Below are positions 46,203 through 53,419 of a stretch of 64,000 nt of DNA, piece after piece. Source of the stretch: a virus. Each line of letters begins with the position of its first letter. Position 1 is the stretch's first letter. The stretch spans positions 38,758 through 102,757 of IMG/VR virus record IMGVR_UViG_3300023184_005116; one strand, given 5' to 3'. Position numbers and translations under genes: made by a program. Under the pieces are notes generated by a model. It worked only from the letters and a program-made list of their open reading frames with translations, had not been told where the DNA came from and ran no database searches.

Positions 46203-47372
46203 ATGGAAGAAATAGATTACATGTCAATGAATCTCGATGAGCTTAAACAAAAGCTTGTCGAGATGCAAAAGAAGTCGTCTGACTTCTATAATACAGAGCA
46301 GGGGATTAAGTTAACACTTAACAGTATCTACGGAGCGACGGGTAATCAATACTTTGCTTTGTTTAATCCTGACGTAGCAGAAAGCGTAACTCTTCAGGGC
46401 CAAGATATCTGGAAGTTTGCAGAAAAAATCATTAATAGATATTTTAATGATATGTGGCATTTAGATACTGAGCTACATGAAAAAATGGGGGTTAGTAATG
46501 TAAGAAAGCTTAACCTAGATTTTATTATCTATGGAGATACCGACTCTAACTATATCAATCTTGGTGCTGTAATGGATTCTTGCGAATTTAACTATGACCA
46601 TTTTGAATTTGTAAAAAGACTTAATGAGCACAGACTAAAAGAATACATTAAAAAGTGCTATGACATTTATGCAGAGAAATGGAATACAGATAACTATCAG
46701 GATTTTGAGCTTGAAAGCCTTTCTTATGCAGGTGTCTTCTTAGGTAAGAAAAAATACGTATTGCACATTGCATGGCAAGATCCCAACAAAGATCTCTTTC
46801 CTAGACTTTCTAAAATTAAATCTACTGGTATTGAATTAGCTCAAGGTGGTACTGCACCGTTTGCTAGAGAGAAGCTTACGTTCCTTTTAAGACACATTTT
46901 CGAGAAAGGTAAGACTTTCGATATACGTGAGTTCGTAAAGATCTTAAAGGACATTAAAAACGAGTTTAAGATACAGAATCCAGACCAGATCTCAATAGGT
47001 ACATCAGTAAACAACATTGAAAAGTTTATTGTAAACGATACTACTAAATTTGAGGTTGCTAAAGGATGTCCAATGCACGTAAGAGCAGCAGGATATCACA
47101 ACTACGTTTTGAACAACTCTAAATACAAAGTTAAATACAGTTTAATCAGATCATCAGAGAAGATTAAGTTTTATTATGTTAAAACAAAGAACGAAGCTGA
47201 AAATAATGTATTTGGATATCTTAATGGGTCTTATCCTTATGAATATGCTCCTCCTGTAGATTTTGATGAGCAATTCAATAGAGTAATTCTAGATCCGATC
47301 AACAGATTTATAGAAGCAATGGGGTATGCACCTCTTTCACCAAACCTACTTCTAGTTAGGGCTTTATTCTAG
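46203..47372 (+). CDS. Family B DNA polymerase, C-terminal half (motifs B and C)
   Basis: 389 residues holding the rest of the split polymerase: a helical N-terminus (MNLDELKQKLVEMQKKS), motif B KLTLNSIYGATG (about 35-46), motif C YGDTDSNYI (about 108-116), and the thumb with KKYVLHIAWQ and a C-terminal clamp-binding-like end (LLLVRALF). It lacks an exonuclease domain and motif A, which are in the gene at 28522-29928. One base separates it from the clamp gene. Confidence 0.85.
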   Translation: MEEIDYMSMNLDELKQKLVEMQKKSSDFYNTEQGIKLTLNSIYGATGNQYFALFNPDVAESVTLQGQDIWKFAEKIINRYFNDMWHLDTELHEKMGVSNVRKLNLDFIIYGDTDSNYINLGAVMDSCEFNYDHFEFVKRLNEHRLKEYIKKCYDIYAEKWNTDNYQDFELESLSYAGVFLGKKKYVLHIAWQDPNKDLFPRLSKIKSTGIELAQGGTAPFAREKLTFLLRHIFEKGKTFDIREFVKILKDIKNEFKIQNPDQISIGTSVNNIEKFIVNDTTKFEVAKGCPMHVRAAGYHNYVLNNSKYKVKYSLIRSSEKIKFYYVKTKNEAENNVFGYLNGSYPYEYAPPVDFDEQFNRVILDPINRFIEAMGYAPLSPNLLLVRALF

Positions 47373-47379
47373 ATTATAT

Positions 47380-47403
47380 TTTGGGATATATAAAATACCC
47401 AAA
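47380..47403 (+). promoter_or_regulatory. Late-promoter-like element inside an inverted repeat
   Basis: TTTGGG (47380-47385) and CCCAAA (47398-47403) frame a 12-base loop; GATATATA occupies 47385-47392, so it overlaps the last stem base and fills most of the loop. No T-run follows, so a terminator is unlikely. The start of the downstream gene is at 47415. Similar promoter-in-loop arrangements occur at 26110 and 53380. Confidence 0.5.
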
Positions 47404-47414
47404 TAATATTTAGA

Positions 47415-47837
47415 ATGACATTTGAAGAATTTAAAAAAACCGATACACCAGTACAATCTAATGACCCAATCCTATCTGAAAAATCGATAGATGATCATTT
47501 TGTTAATTTGCTTTTATTTCAAGCACAGCTAAAAATAATGCACTGGGGTACAGAATCATATGCACAACATAATGCTTATGGAATGACCTATTCATCCATT
47601 GACGAAGGTCTTGATACTTTGGTTGAATCATACCAGGGATATCACGGAAGAATAAATTTTGGTTCATCATGTGAATTTATAAACTTCTCTAGCGTGGATA
47701 ATAATTCTTGGTTAGCTTCAATGTTAGAATGTCTTATAACATTAAGAGGGTATTTTAAAGAATCTGATCTTCAGAATATGACTGACGAGCTAATTGGTAG
47801 TGTTTCTAAACTTAAATATCTTCTATCTTTAAAATGA
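47415..47837 (+). CDS. Ferritin-like / DUF5856-type protein
   Basis: 140 residues, all-helical. LLLFQAQLKIMHWGTESYAQH and YSSIDEGLDTLVESYQGYHG give spaced His, Glu and Asp residues like those of Dps/ferritin-like four-helix bundles, and the pattern recalls phage DUF5856 proteins. It may bind iron or be structural. Preceded by a late-type element and overlapping the next gene by 4 bases. Confidence 0.5.
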   Translation: MTFEEFKKTDTPVQSNDPILSEKSIDDHFVNLLLFQAQLKIMHWGTESYAQHNAYGMTYSSIDEGLDTLVESYQGYHGRINFGSSCEFINFSSVDNNSWLASMLECLITLRGYFKESDLQNMTDELIGSVSKLKYLLSLK

Positions 47838-48772
47838 GAAATATACTTAAGTTTTCCCAATTTTTAAATGAAGCATTAAAATATCCTGATGGTGTAGAGC
47901 TAACTAAGGATCAGCTTAAATACATTGTTCCAAAAATTGCATCTCAAGGAAAGTTTTCTTCATTTGTTTCTGATAACAACTTTGAAAGAATTTATGTCAA
48001 TCCACAAGGGTTTATTGTAATTAGATGGGCTGGAAAAGATATAAGGATTCCTGGATTAATGGCAGGATTAAGTTCAACAATCCCTTTTAATGCTTTAAAT
48101 GTAGATGAATATGTTTGGCTAAAATTATTCAGCGATCTTAGAGACAATGGCATTTTATTATTGCCTGATTATTATAACAATGGTGGAATTGATAGGGACG
48201 GAAAAAATATATTAGCAATAATTATTGACGGATTAGTACAAGCATCTAGGAAAAATTCTAAATTTTTAAATCCATTTGATACTAATTTTACAGATCTTCC
48301 AGTTTGGAAGTCCCTTGAAAGGATGGGGACTAAAATAGTTTCTAAGGATATTCAAAAGAAAAGGGGAACATTAGTTCTGTCTAATGATTTTTTTGACCAA
48401 GCTAATGTTGCAATATTTACCAATGGATACATCAGAAGAATAGCTTCATATTCTGATAGGCCTGCTCAAATGACAAGAAACCCAGAACTTGTTAGACCAA
48501 TTTATACGTTAGAAGATTTAATAATAAAACTTGAGTACATAAGATTCCATCTTATTAAGAAAATTATATTATCTGTAGGTTATTCACAAGCGGAAGCAAA
48601 TAATCTGATTAAATCAATCAAGGATAAATCTTCCGGATATGATGATTTAGTTAAAGAATTAGTAAACAAGGACCCAAGACTAGTAACTGTTTTACCACCG
48701 CCAGAAGAAGGCTTTGATAAGGATCTAGAAGCAGGAGCAAAATTGCTAGACAGATTCGGAGGTCTTTTTTGA
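47834..48772 (+). CDS. Putative packaged protein with capsid-targeting-like N-terminus
   Basis: 312 residues beginning MRNILKFSQFLNE|ALKY (cut site LNE), one of the clearest matches. The mature part is mixed alpha/beta with no recognised domain. The C-terminus GAKLLDRFGGLF closely resembles GASLLKRFGGFED at the end of the minus-strand protein at 57396-57992, which also has a capsid-targeting-like start. Likely a virion internal protein; function unknown. Confidence 0.55.
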   Translation: MRNILKFSQFLNEALKYPDGVELTKDQLKYIVPKIASQGKFSSFVSDNNFERIYVNPQGFIVIRWAGKDIRIPGLMAGLSSTIPFNALNVDEYVWLKLFSDLRDNGILLLPDYYNNGGIDRDGKNILAIIIDGLVQASRKNSKFLNPFDTNFTDLPVWKSLERMGTKIVSKDIQKKRGTLVLSNDFFDQANVAIFTNGYIRRIASYSDRPAQMTRNPELVRPIYTLEDLIIKLEYIRFHLIKKIILSVGYSQAEANNLIKSIKDKSSGYDDLVKELVNKDPRLVTVLPPPEEGFDKDLEAGAKLLDRFGGLF

Positions 48773-48825
48773 TACGAAACTAAATTTTAAGCTTGTCCTA
48801 TAATTTAAGGATAAGTTTATTAGAT

Positions 48826-49191
48826 ATGTCGTTTCACAAAAGATGGTACAATAAAGATCAGATAATTGATCGCTCCAAAACAAATGATTTTGGAGATTTT
48901 AAAAGATGGATATTAAATCCAGATGCTCATATTACTTCTGATGAGCTATCCCGAAATTTTATTAATTGCTTTTTTGAGCTTGAAGACGAGGGAAGATCTC
49001 TTTTAAAAGAAAGTCTTTCTGAAAGCGAAGAATTTGTTATGGATCTTTTAAAGTGCATAAAGGTATCCAACAATACAAAAAACAGAGGGGATCATAATAA
49101 TAGCATAAAAACTTACGTGTCTCTTTTCACTAATAAGTGGAATTCACCACACTATGAAAAATATAAAAAAATAATAGACCAGAATGGATAA
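48826..49191 (+). CDS. Hypothetical protein
   Basis: 121 residues from the ATG at 48826 (MSFHKRWYNKDQIIDRS); a TTG at 48793 would add 11 residues and cannot be excluded. Largely helical and charged, with no recognised motif. It overlaps the next gene by 8 bases. Small size and helical style are not enough to propose a function. Confidence 0.5.
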   Translation: MSFHKRWYNKDQIIDRSKTNDFGDFKRWILNPDAHITSDELSRNFINCFFELEDEGRSLLKESLSESEEFVMDLLKCIKVSNNTKNRGDHNNSIKTYVSLFTNKWNSPHYEKYKKIIDQNG

Positions 49192-49468
49192 TCAATCATT
49201 AAAACTAGATCTTTCACAAGAACCATGGATAAAATGCGAGGCAGGGAATCTTCTTTGGGAATCTTCAATGCTTTTCAAAAGACTTTCCCCTTTAGTTAGT
49301 CCTTCGGGGCAAGAAGAGCTTCTTCCTGCTGAAATAATTATTTGTAAAACTTGTGGTAAGGTACCTAAATTCTTCTGGGAAAAAGCTAAGAGCATTCCTG
49401 AGGATCTTAAATCTAACTGCGGTAATAAAGAAGAATCTAAAATCATTATTACTAAGGACTCTGAATAA
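49184..49468 (+). CDS. Small protein with a possible CxxC metal site
   Basis: 94 residues. IIICKTCGKVPKFFWE contains one CxxC pair, preceded by C18 and followed by C77, so a zinc or redox site is possible. The SPLVSPSGQEELLPAEI segment is a compact beta region. Similar CKxCGKVP phrases occur in phage proteins of unknown function. It precedes a hairpin/promoter region. Confidence 0.5.
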   Translation: MDNQSLKLDLSQEPWIKCEAGNLLWESSMLFKRLSPLVSPSGQEELLPAEIIICKTCGKVPKFFWEKAKSIPEDLKSNCGNKEESKIIITKDSE

Positions 49469-49473
49469 AAATT

Positions 49474-49494
49474 TAGGAAAACATTTTTTTCCTA
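49474..49494 (+). terminator. A/T-rich hairpin, probable terminator
   Basis: TAGGAAAA (49474-49481) pairs with TTTTCCTA (49487-49494), with T-run bases in the second arm, just after the stop at 49468. It is directly followed by the promoter-like element at 49496. Confidence 0.4.
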
Positions 49495-49495
49495 T

Positions 49496-49515
49496 AGAAT
49501 TTTCTATTATCTTTG
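49496..49515 (+). promoter_or_regulatory. Promoter with Bacteroidota-type -7 element
   Basis: AGAATTTTCTAT followed by TATCTTTG at 49508-49515, which matches the TAnnTTTG -7 consensus of Bacteroidota primary-sigma promoters. The AGAATTTTCT part recurs at 54543 and (as GGAATTTTCT) at 58187. It lies 25 bases before the ATG at 49541. Confidence 0.5.
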
Positions 49516-49540
49516 CCTCATAACTATAAATTGAACAAAG

Positions 49541-49861
49541 ATGGAAAAGCAACAAATTATCTCAAAGTTGACCGAGCTTACTAAAAAAGCTGGAAGAATC
49601 CTTTTATTTAGTATTGCAGTAGTTCTTGGCTATGCTGTTTGTGAGATTTATCATTTTACAAAAGCACCAAAGACAGTTACAACTGCAAAGGAGACTAAAT
49701 CTATTCAAGAAACATCGGTAGCTATTAATGAAAGAGGTGAACTGATGGTCATTGATAGAAAAAGTGGGGATTATACGATCTACCAGGATTCAGTAGGAAG
49801 ATCTATATTTAATCTTTACGCTAATAGTATTCAGTCTAGATATGTACAACCATTAAAATAA
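49541..49861 (+). CDS. Small membrane-anchored protein
   Basis: 106 residues with a basic N-terminus, one transmembrane segment at about 17-37 (ILLFSIAVVLGYAVCEIYHF) and a soluble C-terminal domain (SVAINERGELMVIDRKSGDY). No family recognised. First gene behind a probable host-type promoter, so it may be expressed early; it is 6 bases before a transglycosylase gene. Confidence 0.55.
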   Translation: MEKQQIISKLTELTKKAGRILLFSIAVVLGYAVCEIYHFTKAPKTVTTAKETKSIQETSVAINERGELMVIDRKSGDYTIYQDSVGRSIFNLYANSIQSRYVQPLK

Positions 49862-49867
49862 AAATCC

Positions 49868-50392
49868 ATGAAGTATAGGAATCTTCTTTTCTTTTTTGCA
49901 ATCTTGGGTATCATAAGTGTTCCGATAAGACATTATGTTTCCACAGAGATAGAAAAAAATCAGGGGTTATCTAATTCCTGTATTTTTCAGCAAAGCTCAC
50001 CAGCATGTGTTGCTATGTTTTCTTCAATAGAAAAACACGCAAAAGCTTATAATGTTCCTCTTAGATATGCCTTAGGTGTTGCCTATATAGAAACTAGGTA
50101 CACTGGTCCTTTTGATTGGAAGTATAATCCCGAGAGGGTATCTGTTGCAGGAGCACTTGGTCCAATGCAGATTATGCCAGGTACCGCAGAGATGATGTGG
50201 AAAAAAAAGATACCCAAAGAAAGAATACTTTGCGATATAGATTTTAATGTGGAAACCTCAATGAAATTACTAAGACATCTATACGACAAATATGGTAACT
50301 GGAAAACTGTATTTGGGTGCTACAATACCGGTAGACCCTGTGTAAATGGATATGCAGAAAAAGTTTATAATTTTAATCCCAAAACAAAATGA
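49868..50392 (+). CDS. Lytic transglycosylase (SLT domain)
   Basis: 174 residues. An N-terminal hydrophobic segment (LLFFFAILGIISVPI) acts as signal or anchor. The SLT domain shows ALGVAYIETRY (catalytic Glu), GALGPMQIMPGTAEMMW and FGCYNTGRP. It would cleave the glycan backbone of peptidoglycan, either as an endolysin-type or an entry-related enzyme. Its stop overlaps the next gene by 4 bases. Expression behind an early-type promoter would be odd for a lysin, so an entry-exclusion or envelope-remodelling role is possible. Confidence 0.8.
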   Translation: MKYRNLLFFFAILGIISVPIRHYVSTEIEKNQGLSNSCIFQQSSPACVAMFSSIEKHAKAYNVPLRYALGVAYIETRYTGPFDWKYNPERVSVAGALGPMQIMPGTAEMMWKKKIPKERILCDIDFNVETSMKLLRHLYDKYGNWKTVFGCYNTGRPCVNGYAEKVYNFNPKTK

Positions 50393-51084
50393 AGTACGTA
50401 TCAATTGACCTAGAAACAACTGGTTTAAATTCGGAGAAATACCAGATCCTGACATTCTCAGCAATCCTAGAAGACACAACAACAAAATTGCCGTTCGAGG
50501 AATGTCCAAAGCTAAACATCTATATCCTAAGAGACGAAATCCTTGGTAGCCCATTTGCTATTAATATGAACTCTAGGATTATTGCAGCAATCTCCAGATA
50601 TCAAACTCTTAAGACTGTAGAGGATAAAGAAGGATTAAGACATTCGTTAAATTGCGTATTCTTATACCCTTCTGCAATTCCTACATATTTCTATCTTTGG
50701 AATTTAGTATATCATGAAGGGAAAAAAGAGCATATCTCATTGTTAGAACAAATTAATTGGATGGATCAAAAGTCAACTGAGAATTCAATTAAGCAAGTAT
50801 CATCATTAAGAGAATCTAATGGCCCAATAACTATTAATGCTGCGGGTAAAAACTTTGCAACATTTGATAAGAAGTTTATTGATCATATTGAAAAGTTTTA
50901 TCATTACACAAGAATCCGTCAAAGAGTATTAGACCCTAGTCCTCTTTTTGCTGATTGGGACAATGATACAGCTTTACCTGATTTAACAGTTTGTAAAGAA
51001 AGAGCGGGACTAGATCCATTTGTGAGCCACGACTCATTAGAAGATTCATGGGACGTAATTGAATTATTTAGAAAGGTTTATTAA
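50389..51084 (+). CDS. DnaQ-like (DEDD) 3'-5' exonuclease
   Basis: 231 residues. VSIDLETTGLNSEKY supplies the first DxE pair (about residues 6-8), ITINAAGKNFATFDKKFI the second acidic site and a late HDSLEDSWDVIELFRK the His and Asp of motif III. This is the layout of RNase T/DnaQ-type exonucleases. It may degrade host or damaged nucleic acid or act in tRNA/DNA processing. Overlaps the transglycosylase gene by 4 bases. Confidence 0.7.
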   Translation: MKYVSIDLETTGLNSEKYQILTFSAILEDTTTKLPFEECPKLNIYILRDEILGSPFAINMNSRIIAAISRYQTLKTVEDKEGLRHSLNCVFLYPSAIPTYFYLWNLVYHEGKKEHISLLEQINWMDQKSTENSIKQVSSLRESNGPITINAAGKNFATFDKKFIDHIEKFYHYTRIRQRVLDPSPLFADWDNDTALPDLTVCKERAGLDPFVSHDSLEDSWDVIELFRKVY

Positions 51085-51085
51085 T

Positions 51086-51301
51086 ATGGCACTTAGTGAT
51101 TGTATAGAATGCTGGTCCACCCCTTGTGAATGTGGGCACGAGTTTAAAAATAGGTCAAAAGAATATAAGGAAAAAATGACCAAGTCTGTAAATGGATTCA
51201 GTATTGGAGAATTATTTATTTGGCTTTCTTCTAAGGATTATTTAACTGATGATCAAGAAGTAATAAAAAATGAAATGTTTAACGAATTAGGAATGAAATA
51301 A
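51086..51301 (+). CDS. Small Cys-containing hypothetical protein
   Basis: 71 residues from the ATG at 51086, 1 base after the exonuclease stop. MALSDCIECWSTPCECGHEF has four Cys (C6, C9, C14, C16) and a His, plausibly a small zinc site. The C-terminal half is helical. No family recognised. Confidence 0.5.
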   Translation: MALSDCIECWSTPCECGHEFKNRSKEYKEKMTKSVNGFSIGELFIWLSSKDYLTDDQEVIKNEMFNELGMK

Positions 51302-51337
51302 AATTGAATAACCTAGATAAGATATAAAAAAGATCAT

Positions 51338-51718
51338 ATGAATAAATTTTTATTTTTAATTTTTCTTCTTTGCAGTTTTAAATCATTCTCAAAAGAAAAT
51401 CCATCTGAAAAAATACAACTGTTAGTAAAATGGCAGGAGCCATCGGATACATTATTTCTTACTAGGCTAAGAAAGGATCATTCTTTATGCTGCAAATTCG
51501 AATTCAAAACACAGAAGTCAGATTCTACAGTTACTGAGATTATATCACCAAGTGGTATATCTTTAGGAAATGTTTGGGGTCCATTAACTCCATCTTTCTT
51601 AAATAAGATCCTACCAATGATTGAAGAATTATCACAGGATTTAGAAAGAAGAAAAATGTATCCGCTAGAGTATCCAACTTATGCAGGACCTTATTATTAC
51701 ACAGAAATTAAAGAATAA
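51338..51718 (+). CDS. Exported hypothetical protein
   Basis: 126 residues with a signal peptide (MNKFLFLIFLLCSFKSFSKE, cleavage likely near residue 18). The mature part is beta-rich with SPSGISLGNVWGPLTPSFLN. No family recognised. It may act in the periplasm or outer membrane of a Gram-negative host. It ends directly before the kinase-like gene. Confidence 0.5.
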   Translation: MNKFLFLIFLLCSFKSFSKENPSEKIQLLVKWQEPSDTLFLTRLRKDHSLCCKFEFKTQKSDSTVTEIISPSGISLGNVWGPLTPSFLNKILPMIEELSQDLERRKMYPLEYPTYAGPYYYTEIKE

Positions 51719-52108
51719 GTGGAAAGAAAACTTTATATAGTTAGAGGCTTACCAGGAAGCGGTAAATCAACATTTGCTAGATCCTTAGGCGGTGTTCACT
51801 ATGAAGCTGATATGTTCTTCATGGACGAAAATAGCGAATATAAATTTGATCCTTCCAAATTAAAAGATGCTCACAATTGGTGTAGACATAAAGTAATGGA
51901 TGCTATGAAGAATGATGAACCAGTCGTAGTAGTATCTAATACCTTTACTCAAGAATGGGAAATGGAATCTTATAAACTTCTTGGCGAAGAATTAGGATAC
52001 ACTATCTTTACCTTAATTGTAGAAAACAGACACGGAGGTAAAAACACTCACGGAGTACCTGATGATAAAATCCAAGCAATGAAAGATCGCTTTGAATTTT
52101 CACTTTAA
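51719..52108 (+). CDS. P-loop kinase-like ATPase (AAA_33 / polynucleotide-kinase-like)
   Basis: 129 residues from a GTG start. Walker A RGLPGSGKSTFARSL (about 9-23), YEADMFFMD (acidic site) and VVSNTFTQEWEMESYKLL follow the small AAA_33 kinases related to the T4 polynucleotide kinase domain. No phosphatase domain is attached. It could phosphorylate RNA or nucleotides and may cooperate with the RNA ligase at 58729. The pairing with RNA repair is inference. Confidence 0.65.
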   Translation: MERKLYIVRGLPGSGKSTFARSLGGVHYEADMFFMDENSEYKFDPSKLKDAHNWCRHKVMDAMKNDEPVVVVSNTFTQEWEMESYKLLGEELGYTIFTLIVENRHGGKNTHGVPDDKIQAMKDRFEFSL

Positions 52109-52147
52109 GTGGAAACATCCTTCTCCCTTTAATGTATAATATAGGTA

Positions 52148-52879
52148 ATGGCAAAAAAACTCCGCGATAACGATTTTGTACTTACCTGGTTTGAACATAA
52201 CCTTGATTTAGATACTAGAACTATCTATATGGGAAGTATGGGATATAACTACGAAGGGGGAGAGACTGGAGTAGATCACATCATGACTGAATATTTTATT
52301 AAGGCTATGCACTTATTAGAGTCAAGAGGTCCGGATAGGGAAATCTTTATTGTTATGAATAATCCAGGGGGTGACTGGTATCACGGAATGGCTATTTATG
52401 ATGCTATTAGAAATTCAAATTGCCATTGTACTATTAAGGTGTACGGACATGCTATGAGTATGGGAAGTATTATCTTACAATCTGCAGATCGTAGAATAAT
52501 GATGCCTAACAGTAAGTTCATGATCCATTATGGATATAATGGAAATTCTGGACATACAAAGATATTTGAAAAATGGTCTGATGAGGGTAAAAGGATTAAT
52601 TATGATATGGAGAACATCTATCTTGATATCATGATGGAGAAAGACGAAGAAGAGGGTAATGGGTATATGGCTAAGGTTTTGAGTTCAATTATGAACAGAC
52701 AGAAATCTTTAGAACACCCAAAACCTGCAGAGATTAATTACAAATTTTCTAGAAGCATATCTTCTAGGAGAGAAGAGATTAGAGCAGTTCTAAAAGAGAT
52801 GCTTAATTTTGATACGATATTAACTGCTGAAGAAACTGTTATGCTAGGATTAGCTGATGAGGTTTTTTTAAGTAAGTAA
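52148..52879 (+). CDS. ClpP-like serine protease
   Basis: 243 residues. MNNPGGDWYHGMAIYD, YGHAMSMGSIIL (nucleophile S104) and NSKFMIHYG (H127) reproduce the ClpP catalytic order, and the usual C-terminal helix LTAEETVMLGLADEVF is present. It is somewhat longer than bacterial ClpP owing to a charged insert at about 165-205. It could degrade tagged peptides with a host ClpX-type ATPase or act independently. The tmRNA gene begins 13 bases after its stop, a suggestive pairing of tagging RNA and tag-degrading protease. Confidence 0.8.
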   Translation: MAKKLRDNDFVLTWFEHNLDLDTRTIYMGSMGYNYEGGETGVDHIMTEYFIKAMHLLESRGPDREIFIVMNNPGGDWYHGMAIYDAIRNSNCHCTIKVYGHAMSMGSIILQSADRRIMMPNSKFMIHYGYNGNSGHTKIFEKWSDEGKRINYDMENIYLDIMMEKDEEEGNGYMAKVLSSIMNRQKSLEHPKPAEINYKFSRSISSRREEIRAVLKEMLNFDTILTAEETVMLGLADEVFLSK

Positions 52880-52880
52880 A

Positions 52881-52888
52881 TATATATA
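52881..52888 (+). promoter_or_regulatory. TATATATA element positioned for a tmRNA start at 52893
   Basis: TATATATA at 52881-52888 lies 4 bases before the mature 5' end of the tmRNA, which is the spacing expected of a T4-type late -10 element. Transcription may therefore begin at or very near the mature 5' end. Confidence 0.4.
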
Positions 52889-52892
52889 ATAA

Positions 52893-53364
52893 GGGTCCGA
52901 TCGGAATTGATTGGCAATGAAAGTTCTTTGACGTGATACAGGCAGTGTTAGATGGAAACACTTTAATTACCTATCAAAACAACAAACGGCAACGTTTATA
53001 ATATCCTTGATGTGATGAACATCATGGAGTCTGGGATCTCTAACGAGGTTTCAGATGAAGTTGAGATGCTATTAGCAGCTTAACCATCGGGTCTCAATTA
53101 CCTAGGAACAGAAATTTGAAAACCGGGGAAAAAGGGGCTATATTACCCACAATCGAAAAACACCAGAGCCCCTGAGTCGAAAGGCAACAGTCCACGGAGA
53201 AATCCAAGGAGCGCTGATAGTGTAGGTTCGCTGGCTGAGGCTAAAGCCAGTTCAAAAAAGATAGTTAAACAGTTTGACCGGAGTCTGATAAACCGGATCT
53301 AAGCCTGTGAATGAACGCAATTAGCTTATTGAACAAGACAGGGGTTCGAATCCCCTCGGATCCA
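52893..53364 (+). ncRNA. ssrA: Transfer-messenger RNA (tmRNA)
   Basis: The 5' end GGGTCCG (52893-52899) pairs with CGGATCC (53357-53363), including a G3-U pair typical of alanine identity, with discriminator A at 53364; CCA is not encoded. The T arm ACAGGGGTTCGAATCCCCTC is complete. ACAGGC near 52940 pairs with GCCTGT near 53305 (helix P2). The tag frame ends with Leu-Leu-Ala-Ala and TAA at 53081-53083 inside a TTGAGA/TCTCAA hairpin. GGGGCT and AGCCCC, then CTGGCT and AGCCAG, form the following pseudoknot and stem region. It rescues stalled ribosomes and tags the unfinished proteins. Confidence 0.93.
52976..53083 (+). other. tmRNA tag reading frame, unusually long
   Basis: In the frame that ends LLAA and TAA, the reading is open back to 52967 (an in-frame TAA is at 52964-52966). 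From 52976 it reads KTTNGNVYNILDVMNIMES, then GISNEVSDEVEMLLAA. The resume codon is not certain, but the tag could reach about 35 residues, against about ten in common bacterial tmRNAs. The terminal LLAA is a plausible degron. Confidence 0.6.
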
Positions 53365-53379
53365 CAGCCCCCATTTCGT

Positions 53380-53412
53380 ACCTTTATTTAGATATATAGT
53401 CTAAATAAAGGT
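53380..53412 (+). promoter_or_regulatory. Perfect 13-bp inverted repeat with GATATATA across its loop
   Basis: ACCTTTATTTAGA (53380-53392) pairs perfectly with TCTAAATAAAGGT (53400-53412); GATATATA lies at 53391-53398 across the 7-base loop. It stands between the tmRNA 3' end and the GIY-YIG gene, whose ATG is at 53420. It may be a promoter, an RNA structure at the end of the tmRNA transcript, or both. Confidence 0.55.
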
Positions 53413-53419
53413 TACGATT

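Noticed and set aside
28522-47372. Inteins or trans-splicing explaining the split polymerase
   Set aside because: Neither break carries intein-type ends (no Cys/Ser start block or His-Asn end), and no group I or II intron features are evident beside the breaks.
48793-48825. TTG start extending the gene at 48826
   Set aside because: No supporting feature for TTG use here; the ATG at 48826 gives a compact protein. It remains a possible alternative.
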